64,000 bases of DNA from Symbiodinium natans (lineage: Eukaryota > Sar > Dinophyceae > Suessiales > Symbiodiniaceae): NCBI GenBank assembly GCA_905221605.1, contig CAJNDS010000126.1, forward strand, positions 46,001 through 110,000. Direction: 5' to 3'. Shown in pieces: positions 25,001 through 37,153 of the stretch (the first letter of the stretch is position 1; each line of letters starts with the position of its first letter). Made by a program: the position numbers and the translations under genes. The notes below the pieces were generated by a model. It was not told the DNA's origin. It saw only the letters and a list, made by a program, of their open reading frames with translations, and did no database searches.

Positions 25001-28000
25001 GGCACTTTATTCCCTCATTCCCTACTAAACAATCAGCAAGTTATTTGGGTTCATGGTTGAGAACAGTTCTTTGACTAGATTGGGCCCCCAAATATCCGTG
25101 GACCAGGAGACACCTAGGAGCCAGAATAGGATCTTATTCCCTCTTTTTTGGGTTTGGGCTCTGATTGAACCCCTTTAAAAACCAAAAAGGGCACCCTTTT
25201 TATACCTAGGTTACTCCTGGGGTCTAGACAGCACTTGTTAACACACCACAGCGCACAGAGCCTTTTCCTGGGACCCAGACTCGGCGGCCCAGTGTGCCGC
25301 TTTGCCGGTTCAAGGTTCCCTTGTAGAGCAACCAACCCAAAAGAGGGTTTTAGGTTTAGGGTTTTGGGTTTAGGGTTTAGGGTTTAGGGTTTAGGGTTAT
25401 ATGCTTTCAAGGTTCTCTTGTAAAGCAACAGACACCCAAAAAGGGTGCCCTTATTAACAGATGGTTGCTGGGCTGCCAAGACCACGGCACGCAGATCTTT
25501 TTCCTGGGATCCAGAATGTGCCCTTCCTCTCGAGTTTGTAGGGGGTCAAAGGTTTAGGGAGTTTAGGGTTTCGGGTTTCGGGTTTCGGATATGGTTCTTG
25601 AGCTGCCAAGCAGACTGGGCCCAAACTCTCTAGTTTGCAGGGGTCTGGTTCCCTGGCAACCCTCTGCAATACAAAAACAGGAACACCCTTGATTCCTGAG
25701 CCACGCCGGATACTAGCCCAAACCCTATAAAGCCCTCCAAGAAACCCTAAACCCTAAACCCTAAACCCTAAACCCTATAAAAACCCTATCAATCAAACCC
25801 GATAAAACCTTCAAAACCCTCCAAAACCCGTTTCGTGCAGGTGAATGCTGTGTTTGTGCAGCAAACCATGAAGACGGCCAGCTCGGACGAAGAACTGGCG
25901 TTGCCTGGATCACGAAGGGTTTTAGGACAAGCCCTAAACCCTAAACCCTAATTTTGGTTCAGACTTCGACAAACAGGGTCCCTGGAAGGCTGCTTGAAGG
26001 TGTTTTGGGGGTTCACTGAACAAACCCTAAACCAGCACCCTGAAATTATCCCTAGACCCTCAGCCCTAAGCCGCAAAGGTCCAGCTACAGTCGCCCTGAA
26101 TTAAGGTATTGGCTGCCCTGCAGTGAGTTGGGGGCCTATAAACCCTCTAAACGCGCTAAACCCTCTACCCTACAAACCCTATAAACCCGTTAAGCCCTGC
26201 AAGCCCTACAAGGCCTACATGCCCGGAGAACCCCAAACCCTAGACCCCAAACAAGCCCTGCAAAGCCGTAAGGATTCTACCCTGAAGGGTTAGGGCCCCA
26301 CTTGTTCTTAACTTCGTAAGTCTAAACTTAGAATCCCCAAGAAACCCTCATATCATCCCCAGAACTCACCTTACGAACCCTACTTGCTAAGTGGAATCAT
26401 AGATCGGCCACGAAGACAAACCCTAGCCCCTAAAAAACCCTAAGAAGCCCTAAGCCCCAAGGATACTGCCTTGTATTGGTTGGTGGTCTCTTTAAGTAGG
26501 GCTTCTGTTTTGTAGGGGGATTCTTATTAGGGTATCTCGGGGCTATAGTAAGGTACACGGGCAACAGATAAAGAGGCCACCGGCCTTTTTAAATACTGCC
26601 CTAAACCCTAAAAGGGGTTTCGGGTTTAGGCGTAGATCGACCACGAAGACAAGGTTCAAGCAGAAGGAGCGAGATGTGGCCATGTACACACGGAAGGCGC
26701 TCTCTGGTTCATAGTAGGCAATGAGGGAATTAGGGCCCTATACATACCCTTTAGGGCATATTTGGTTGTGCGCTGCGCGTTCTCGGCCCCCTAACCCTAA
26801 GCAGATGCCTAAGCGTTTAGGGTTTAGGGTGTTGGGTTTAGGGGTTTGGGATTTAGGGTTCAGGGTTTAGGGTTTAGGGGTTTTGGGGTTTTGGGGTTTT
26901 GGGGTTTAGGGGTTTTAGAGGTTTAGGGGTTTAGGGGCTTAGGGGTTTAGGGGTTTAGGGGTTTAGGGGTTTAGGGGTTTAGAGGTTTAGGGGTTTAGGG
27001 GTTTAGGGGTTTAGGGTTTAGAGTCACATACACTTGCAGGCCCTTTTGACATAGTAAGTCTACGTAGTATCCCCTAGAAAGCCTTAAGTCATCCCCAGAA
27101 CCCAACCTCCTAACCCTGCTTACGAAGTGGGCCTCCAAGTGAGGCATGGCATTGCGGGCAGTAGGGGTTTAGGGTTTAGGGTTTAGGGCTTAGAGTTTAG
27201 GGTTTAGGATTTGGAGTTCAGGGTTTGGAGTTTTAGGGCTGGTTCCCTTGAGTTGGGTCCCTTGTTATATAGCCCGTATATGCAGCATATATACAAATAA
27301 ACCGCCAAGGGCCAGCACAGCAGCACAGCACGTGTCTAGGACCCTGGGAGCCACGGAGCACTCTGAACTTGGCCACAGAGATGATGCGCAGCTGGTTTCT
27401 GGCGATGCTGCTCATGGGGGTGATGCGCAGCGTCGGTGGGGCGGGGGAAACCCTAAACCCTAACCCAAAACCCTAAACCCTAAACCCTAAACCCTAAACA
27501 CTCCAGCCATGAAACACGTCAGGGCTCATACTTCGAGTTGGGTTCTGCAGCCCCCAAGTGCGAGGCGCGGGTTTAGGACGGTTAGGCTTGAGATAGGCCC
27601 TAGCCCCTAAACCCTAACTTTTATTAGGATTTGGGGTTTAGGGTTTAGGGTTTAGGGGTAGCGCCCGAAAGCCACACGCGAAACAGGTGAAGAAGCTGTT
27701 CCAAACCATGGACGAAGAGGGTGATGGCGCCTTGAGCCTTGCGGAGCCGGGGGGGGGGAGGGGGAATTCGGGTGTAGGGTTTAGGGTTTAGGGGTTTAGG
27801 GTTTAGGGTTTAGGGTGTCGGGTTTAGGGGTTTCGGATTTAGGGTTTAGGTTAAAGTTGGAGCAAATGATAATGAGGATGAGTTCATGATGACTGGTGAT
27901 CATCATCACCACCTTTACCCTAAACCCTAAACCTTAAACCCTAAAGGTTCTGGGGTCTATGACCAGAACTTACCGGTTCTTTGTGGGGAAAATATGCCCG

Positions 28001-31000
28001 CCTTGTAGTAGTAGCCCCAGAAGGAGCCCTAATTTTGAGAATCCCCCCTAAACCCTAAACCCTAAACCCTAAACCCTAAACCCCAAACCCTAAACCGTCT
28101 CTGAAAGGACGATATGACTAGGCTTTGATACGGCGGTTTGCCGGGTCAGCCTTCGACCCTAGGGTCTATAGAGCTTGGTGGGGTTCAGGGCTCAGGGGCT
28201 CGCAGGCAGATGTAGGGGCTTCTTTGGGGTTTCGGGATTTAGGGTTTAGGGTTTAGGTTTTAGGGTTTAGGGATTTCAGGTTTCGGTTTAGGAGTTTAGT
28301 GATTTCGGGTCTGGGGTACCTGGATTTCAAACGCTCTTAGGGTAGTTCCACGGTCCCTTAGTATGGGCCCTGAAAAGGGAACCCCTTCTATACCCCTTAT
28401 ATACCCTACCACAATAAGGGCCCTTGAAACTACCCTTAGAAGGCAGTAAGACTCGTGCCCCTAAGGTTGTACACCTACAGATTTCTCTTTCATATGCTCC
28501 TACCCTAAACCCTAAACCCTAAACCCTAAACCCGAAACCCGAAACCCTACTATGGCCCTTATACTACGTTAGGGATCTTTACATCAAGGGCCCATGTAAG
28601 GTTTTCGAAATTATGGGACCCCACATATGTACGCCCAAATAGTAGGATTCCCCTAGAATAAGGACCCCAAGAAGGTACCCCCTAATTTCGGAAACCCCCA
28701 AACCCCCAAACCCCCAAAACCTAAACCCTACACCCTAAACCCTAAACCCTAAACCCTAAACCCTAAACCCTAAACCCTAAACCCTAAACCCTAAACCCTA
28801 AACCCTAAACCCTAAAACCCTAAACCCTAAACCCTTAACCCTAAACCCTAAACCCTAAACCCTAACCCCCATGGAACCACTCCTAGAAGCGCAGGAGTTC
28901 ACGAAACTCGCGCAGTCACCGAAGCTCAAGTTCTGGATGAGCCAGCCTCATGGCTGCGGTTTAGGGTTTAGGGCTAGGGTTTAGGGTTTAGGGTTTAGGG
29001 TTTAGGGTTTTTAGGGTGTTTAGGGCTTTTAGGGCGTTTTGGGTTTTTAGGGCGTTTAGGGCCCTTAAGGGTTTTGTTTAAGGGTTTTTAGGGTTTTTTA
29101 GGGTTTTTTAGGGTTTTCAGGGTTTTTGCAGGGTTTTCAGGGCTTTGGGGTTTTTAGGGGTTTTAGGGTTTCTTGGGTTTCTTGCGTTTAGGGTTTTTAG
29201 GGTTTTGGGGGGTTTTTTGGGTTTTAGGATGTAGCGTTTTTAGGGTTTAGGGGTTTCATGGTTTTTAGGGTTTAGGGAGAGTGTCCTGGTCTTCGGAGCT
29301 GGATCGTTTGAGGCTTTCGCGCTTAGGGTTCCTTGCCGCGAAACTCCCAAAGCCTGAAAAAAAAAGCACCAAAGAATCTGCTACTCGTATGAGAGCAGGG
29401 GGTGTCCCAACAAAGGGGTACCCTTTTTGGGGGTTCCTAAGGATGATTATTAATTTGGGGTAGATTATGGGCAATTACCCCTATTTAGGGAAATGCCCCG
29501 CAAAATCTGAAGTTACGCCACCCTAAACCCTAAACCCTAAACCCTAAACCCTCAACCCTAAACCCTAAACCCAGCGGTATCTTCACGGCCATGGTCAGAG
29601 AAGTAGCGTGCGAGACAGAAATCGGGGTTTGTCAGAGCAGGTATTCTACGAATCCTTGAACCTAAGGCCCGCAACACCCTGAACCCTAAACCCTAAACCC
29701 TAAACCCTAAACCCTAAACCCTAAACCCTAAACCCTAAACCCTAAACCCTAAACCCTAAACCCTCCCCAATTACGTCGACTTATCCTGCCTTCAAAAACT
29801 TTTCAGCACAAGCTATTCCAAATCCACCTGCGAAACTGAATCGTTCCCTGTGCGGGCCGGGAGGCCCTAACACCTCGGAAAAAGCATGCAAAATCACCCC
29901 TAAACCCTAAACTCTCAACCCTAAACCCTAAACCCTAAACCCTAAACCCTAAACCCTAAACCCTAAACCCTAAACCCTAAACCCTAAACCCTAAACCCTA
30001 CACCCTAAACCCTAAACCCTAAACCCCAAACCCTAAACCCTAAACCCTAAACACCAAGGCTCGAGTTGGAGTACCATGATCTCTTGTCGCTCTTCGAGCC
30101 GCTCCGCTGTGAGAGAGGGTGAAAAGCTTGGGACGTTCCCCCCGGTTTAGGGTTTAGGGTTTAGGGTTTAGGGTTTAGGGTTTAGGGTTTAGGGTTTAGG
30201 GTTTAGGGTTTAGGGTTTAGGGTTTAGGGTTTAGGGTTTAGGGTTTAGGGTTCAGTCCTTAATAGGGAATATAGTACCACTTTAGTAGAAAGTATAAGAG
30301 GGTGAAAAGCTTGGGATGTTCCCCCTTATACTGACAGTCCTTAATGGGGATTTTAGGGTTTTAGGGTTTAGGGTTTTAGGGTTTTAGGGTTGAGGGATTA
30401 TAGAGTTTAGGGTTTAGGGTTTAGGGATAGTACCACAGTCTTTAGTAGGGAGTATCGTACCACAGACCTTTACATTGTGGTACCACCTGGGGTGTTTGGA
30501 GTACTATACTTTCATACTTGCTTGGTTCTGGGTTCCCCAGTATAGCTACTTCTACCTAAGGGTTTTAGGGTTTTAGGGTTTTAGGGTTTTAGGGTTTTAG
30601 GGTTTTAGGGTTTTAGGGTTTTAGGGTTTTAGGGTTTTAGGGTTTTAGGGTTTTAGGGTTTTAGGGTTTTAGGGTTTTAGGGTTTTAGGGTTTTAGGGTT
30701 TTAGGGTTTTAGGGTTTTAGGGTTTTAGGGTTTTAGGGTTTTAGGGTTTAGGGATTATAGAGTTTAGGGTTTAGGGATACATTTTCCAGGTCTACTCCAA
30801 ACTAGGGCCACAGTCCTCAATAGGACGTTTTGTGCCCCCGTGTTATAATCCCTATTCAGGACTGTTAGTATAAGGGGAGCATCCCCATGCACAGCGTTGA
30901 TAAGTGGAAAGGTTCTTGGGCGTCTAGAAACTCCCTTGTGTTGTGCTTACAAGTTTATTTTGTTCCATGGGTTTGCGGAGATTGTAAAGGGTTTTAGTGC

Positions 31001-34000
31001 TGAACAGCTTAGAGGCTTTCAGGTTGAAACGGGCTCATAGGCTCATGGGTTTGTAGGCTTTAATGGCTTTGAGCTTAATTGGGCCTTAAGCGTTTGTACC
31101 TAAACCCAAGTGGAGTTTGCAAATTGATTGGCAAAAGCGGCTGACGTGGTTTATGTGCTTTTTCGGGGGCGCTTCGAAATCTTGCGCCATTTCATAAGCT
31201 TCCTAAACCCTACGCCCTTGTCCCTGGACCCTCGCCCAGAAGAACCCTTGTTGTCCCCTTTTTTCCGGCCAAGGTTCCTGGACAACGGTGACGGACAAAT
31301 CACCCCATCCGAGTTCATTGAGGTGGAGACAAGAGCTTGAAGGTATAGGGTTTTATAAGGTGTTAACTCAAACCCATAGGGTTTAGGGTTTAGGGCTTAG
31401 GGCTTAGGGTTTAGGGTATAGGGTTTGGGTTTTAGGATTTAGGGATTAGGGTTTAGGGTTTAGGATTCAGGGTTTAGGCTTTAGGCTTTTGGGTTTAGGG
31501 TTTAGGATTTAGTCTAGTGTTTAGGGACACTGGGAAGCTGGTTTCATGTAGAGTTCAGATGAAGGCTTTGAGGTGTCAGAGCATGCGGTGCGGGTGCAGG
31601 GTTCACCCTAAGCCCTAAACCCTAAACCCTCGGCCGTAGTTGAAACGCTTGCTGTTCAGGTTTTTGGGTTCTTCGGTCGGTTTTAATCCTAATCCCTCGT
31701 CCCTAAACCCTCCCTAAACCCAGGAACGTCCAGAAAACTGGCGGATTGCTTGAGCAAGTGGGAGCATCAAGGGTGCTAGTGACATGTGGCGCTCGCGCTC
31801 CCTGACCGGGAACCTAGGTCCGCTCCGAGCCCTAAACCCTAAACCCTAAACCCTAAACCCTAAACCCTAAACCCTAAACCCTAAACCCTGATTCCGAAAC
31901 CCTTAACCCGTGGACCTTTCGGGCTCGGTCTTGGAGTTAAGGGTTTGGGGTTCGGGTGGCCCTGAAGCCGAAGCCCTAAACCCTGAAGCCTGAACCCTAA
32001 ACCCTAAACCCTAAACCCTAAACCCTAAACCCTAAACCCTAAACCCTAAAACGAGAACTTGGTCTTGGGCGGCCTCTGCATCTCCGCATTCCAAGCCATT
32101 TCCCGGAGAGTTTTTTGGGCTTAGGGTTTAGGGGTTAGTCCTGGAGCGCTTTCTGAACTGCCCCTTGAATCATGTTCCTGTCTCAGCAAACCCTGTGCCT
32201 AAGCAAAAAAACCCCATCACCTGTAAACCCCAGACCCTCAACCCAAAACCCTAAGCCCGAAACCCCAAAACCTCAAAAAACCTAAGCCTTAAACCCCAAG
32301 CGTCAAACCCTAAACCCAAGACCCTAATCCCTAAACCCTAAGCCCTGAACCCCAAGCCGGTGTCAGGGCGCCGCGCGGCTACGCGGCAATGCGAAAGCTG
32401 TGGACATTTGGCGTTTGGAAACGTGCCTTGGAGGCAGACAGGGGGCTTAGCGTTCGGCGTGTAACCCTAAGACCTCAACCCTAAGCTCTTCTTAGCTTCG
32501 TGGTACTTTACTGTAACTTTAGATCCTTAGCCTTTTTGGGTTTATTGGGTTTCTTAATAAGGCAGCTAAAAGTTTAATTCATAGCTACCCTTCTGAATGT
32601 AGCCAAGTTAGTAGCTGCATAGGTAATCTTTAAAAGCCCCAAGCCCTGACCCTGGGATGGTCCCCAAGTCCAAGGTTTTAGGGTTTAGGGTTTAGGGTTT
32701 AGGTTTTAGGGTTTACGGTTTAGGGTTTAGGGTCCAAGGAAGATGGAAACCCTAAACCCTAAACCCTAAACCCCAAACCCCAAACCCTAAACCCTAAACC
32801 CTCCAACCTCCGGGTTGAGGGTTTAGGGTCCAAGGAAGATGGAAGTGCTCTTTGGAGAAGTTCTGAAGCAACTCACGCCTGGCGAGGACAGGGCGAATAG
32901 TGTCCAGTCCATCCCCTCGCTATGCAGTGAGCCAAGCTGTGAGCATGATACCCCTAGGGAAGCAAGTCCAAAAACTAACCTAGGGTTTAGGGTTTAGGGT
33001 TTAGGGTTTAGGATTTAGGGTTTAGGGTTTAGGGTTTAGGGTTTAGGGTTGGGCTTCTATAAGGGTTCGGAAGAGCTTCCAATAGCATGCCGTTATGGTC
33101 CCTTTATAATTATACTGAAATAACCCGCCAAGGCCCTATACTAATCATCAAGGCCCCCAGAGTAGGTCAGTGCAGCCAGTCTTTTTCTGATGATAGGGCT
33201 CTTAGGAGCTCAAGTTGTGATCTTATACTGGGTCTTGGAGTACTATACTTTAATACTTTTTGTTGGTTCGTGTTTCCTATTATAGCTACTTATACCTAAA
33301 AAGTATATACTTTTTTTCAGGGTCTACTCCAAAGCTACGTATTATAGTCTTATAGTGCAGCACTGCACCGACAGCCTGCACACAACTTGAAACCCTGGGA
33401 ACGCCCTAGGCCGAGACACATGGTCCAAAGACCTTAAATCCTAAACCCTGACCCGCCCTTCCCAAACACTAGAAGTCAGAATGGGAAAAGTATGCAAGCG
33501 ATGAACATAACAATCAGACGAAGAAGTGGTGCCAAACAAACGCCATCTGACAGTTTTTCGGCGGCAGCGAAGACCCGGGTTCTGACTGTTAGTTAGTAGG
33601 GAATGGGGGAGAATGAGGATCCCTTAAAGGGCATATATAGGGCTCAAAAACCCCAAATCCTAAACCCTAAACCCCAAGAGCCAGGGTTTTGGCTTCAAGC
33701 GCAGCTGTGGCTTTGTGAAGCCTTCGTTGTAGGGGTTTAGAGTTTGGTGTCCCCTGCTTGTCACTTGCAGGGTTCTTACGCAGTCCAAAAATTCCAAGAA
33801 TCTGGGGCAAGAAGACCTAACTGGCTGTTGGTTAGCAGGGAAGGAGGGAATTGGAGCCTTATGTAGACCCTTTAAGGGATCCTCATTCCCCCCTTCCCTA
33901 CTAACTTTAGGGTTTAGGGTTTAGGGTTCAGGGTTTAGGGTTTAGGATTTAGGATTTAGGGTTTAGGGTTTAGGACATCGGGGGCACTTCAGTTTCCGGC

Positions 34001-37000
34001 ACCTTTTTGAAGAAGCATACATGGGCCACATGAGCCCTTGAGGGGTACAGCCTCGGGGCACCGAAACTTACGTAGAGGCACCCTGAGTTGATTTCAAGGA
34101 ATCTGAGGTAGTTCTCTGAAATTAGGGGTCCCTTTTGAGGTTTTTTCAGGGTGCCACAATATATAGGAGACCCAAACAGAGACCCTAATATCGAGAACTA
34201 CCCATCTTCCTGAACACATTCTATAAATTTAAGAGCCTCCGGCTCAAGCCGCCGACCCCGCAGGAGAACAAGTTTAAGGTTTGGGGTTTGGTGATTTTGT
34301 TTGCGGTTCCTGTTGGGGGGGAGGGGTAGGGGGGTGGGGGGGGGGGTGGGGGCGGTGGGTGGGGGGGTGGGGGGGTGGGGAGGGGGTACGCGGGGGGGGG
34401 GGGGGGTGGGGGGGGGGGGGGGGGGGGGGGGGGTAGGGGGGGGGGGGTTAGGGGGGGGGTGCTTGATATGACAGTGCAGCAGTGGGACAATCGTTGCCTC
34501 AAACACATTGGTCCTGAAAAAATGTCACAGTCGAGAGGATGAGGTCCAAAACCTCAAACCTTTGTCTACCAGCATCTCGCTGGAGGGTGGCAAATTGAAG
34601 GTCACAGAGAGTGCTGGCTTGGACGACAGGGACATTGAAGGGTCTCTTCAAGTTCTGAATGCTCTGCGACGAAGAGGCATTGCTTATGCTTTCGCCCGAT
34701 TGATTAGTTGGGACAAGCATGAGGCTTACCTTGCCTCGCTGTTCGCATACTTGACTCAACCTGCTCAGGCGGGGTATCGCAAGGTATCTCTTCGCCAGGT
34801 GTTTCGTGCCGATAAGCTCGCTTTTGCGAAGATGGCTGAGGCTGGCGAGGACATACACGGGCAAGTTACCATTGGATGATGCCATTTCTAACATCTTGAA
34901 GGATTACTCCCTCATTGTGGCATTGCTTCCCCTTGCTGATGTTGAAGGGCTGTCTGGCAAAGGCCGGCCAGGCAAGTGGAGTCGGCCGGGGCCTTATACC
35001 CCGCCCTCTGGCAAGAAAGGCAAGTATGGCAAAGGTGCTGGTGGAGGCAAGGGGTTCGATTCGTGTCGCAGTTTTGTTTTAGGGGTTAGGGTTTATTCAA
35101 GAGGAAGGAGGGTCCAGGACCGGACCTAAGTAGTGCTATATTACTACCTTAGGGTTTAGGGTTTGGGGTTTGTGTTTGGGGTTTCGGGTTCCGGGTTTAG
35201 GGTTTAAGGTTCAGGGTTTAGGTGTTTAGGATTTGTGGTTTGGAGATTGGGTGTTTGCAAGGGGCCCGGGGTCTCCACACTCCCCTCCGAACCCTTACAT
35301 CAGGAGGGTAGGTACCTAGGGAACCTTAGGGAAGCGCAGGAAACCTTATAGAGTGGTCCAGGACATAAAGTGAGATCCCTAATACTCCCCACTACTCCCT
35401 TTTGCCTACACCCCCATGAACCCCCTCCCATAAGAACCCTATAATACATGTGCTCAGAACGCTGACGCCCAAACGCTGACACATCGTGAACCTGAACTGT
35501 AGAACACTCAAGAAAACCCAAAAAAAAACCCAAACCGCTGACCCAAACCCCAAAACCCAGAACCCCAAACCCCAAAAGGTGTACCAAAGGGTATCCCAGC
35601 TCTAATCGTCCCTAAACCATGTTCCAACTTTCTGCAATTTGTAGTCTTAAGGGAGAGGGCGGCTCAAGGGGGGGTATTCAAACCCTAAACCCTAAACCCG
35701 AACCCTAAACCCTAACCCAAAACCCAAAACCCTAAACCCTAAACCCGAAACAATTCTCAAAACTTGCGCCAGATCCCAGTTCCTCCAGACGCAGGCAGGG
35801 CGTCTTATAAAGGCAAGGAGTGAACTTGTGATTGACACGCGCGTTTTTATTCAGTGAACGAAATTATTTTATTTTAGTGCGGCCTTCACTTTTATTATAA
35901 TATTATGGCCGCTCCTACAAGACTATTATTACGGCTTTCTGGTGTTCTCTGGGATTTAGTACCTTATGAGCGTACCTTTTCCACCTTGATCTCTCCATCA
36001 CACATCCCATTAACCGGTCATGGATACGATCTGTAAGACACCAGTTGTAGAACTAAGAAAGAAGTCTTTGATAACGGACTCTCTGAACCATGAACGGGCT
36101 TCCTTCGTCAGTTTCCTTCACGAATCACCAGTGAATGACAGGGTCACATGATAACCGCTGTGAAGTGAGGAACGGTTCTAACATTCGGCTCTTGATCCAG
36201 TTCATTCCTGGTTTAGGAAGCACTGGCCTGTTAACCTTTCCAGAAGACCTGATACTAAGAGCTTCCTACGTGCTAGAACGAACTCTCCATATCATCTGTC
36301 ACCCCTGGATCTCCCAGTAAAACCGTGTGTTGGAACCGCCAGTAGAAACGTTCCTCGGCGGATTCCTCGGCATCGACTATGCCGCACGTGCCGCCCTCAG
36401 AAGCAGGTCCAGTTGCGGCAAGGGCAGTAACCACATTGCAATACGGGCACCCTTTTTGGGTTGGTTACTTTATAGGGGGACCTTGAACCAAAAAAAAGGG
36501 GAAAAGGGTACCGCTGGGCTACCATGTGAACGACCTCAACAGACCTGAAGCCTAGCTAAGGCCGAACAAAGGGGCCACAATCGCTTGGAGGGTAGAATGA
36601 CTTCTTCAGTGGCTTGCTAGAACACGCTTGCAGCCACGGCTGTCGATATCATGAAAGCTTGCACTGTGGTGGCAGACCTCTTTCCCTGGCCCAAAGACGA
36701 AACAAAGAACCCTCGGCGTACCTGAACGTTGCTATTAAGGACACCGCTAAACCCGGCAAATCCTGAAAACCCTAAACAGGCTAAATCCTAAACCCTAAAC
36801 CCTGAACCCTGAACCCTGAACCCTAAACCCTAAACCCTAAACCCCACCACAAGTACCCCCTCAACAAGAGGGTGGGGGGGGGGTGGGGGGGGGGGTGGGG
36901 GGTGGGGTTTTGGGATTTGGAGGTTTTTGGGGCTGCTTGGGGCCCGAAACTTGAAGGCTTAGCTCAGCTCAGCCTGATATTTTCGGGATTAGCCGTCGTG

Positions 37001-37121
37001 TTTTGCCAGCCCGCAAATTTTTCGGTTCTGACTGCCGGCATTGGTTGAGTTTAGCTAAGCCCGACAATTGCAGGGCTTAGCCTGTTCCTCCACGGAAAAG
37101 CTGGCGGGGTACCCCCCCCCT

Positions 37122-37153
<32 letters not shown>

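Larger units (their letters stand above)
24416..26666. repeat. Introns 18 and 19: tracts, AT-rich patch, duplicated flanks
   Basis: TTTAGGG at 24447-24520, CCCTAAA at 24680-24748 and 25740-25780, AT-rich 24897-24988, inverted-repeat element at 25128-25222. TTTAGGG 25348-25400 is flanked by TTCAAGGTTCNCTTGTANAG copies (25309-25347, 25406-25445). A segment is flanked by TAGATCGNCCACGAAGACAA (26399-26419, 26632-26652). Confidence 0.8.
31335..32834. repeat. Introns 24 and 25: tracts, 120-bp repeat, duplicated flank
   Basis: TTTAGGG at 31379-31515, CCCTAAA at 31837-31890 and 32000-32048, dispersed repeat copy 2 at 32493-32612. CCCTAAA 32749-32805 lies between exact 24-bp copies (32725-32748, 32821-32844). 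Confidence 0.82.

Noticed and set aside
34198-34508. Pro-rich minus-strand ORFs
   Set aside because: Translations of a G-rich run.
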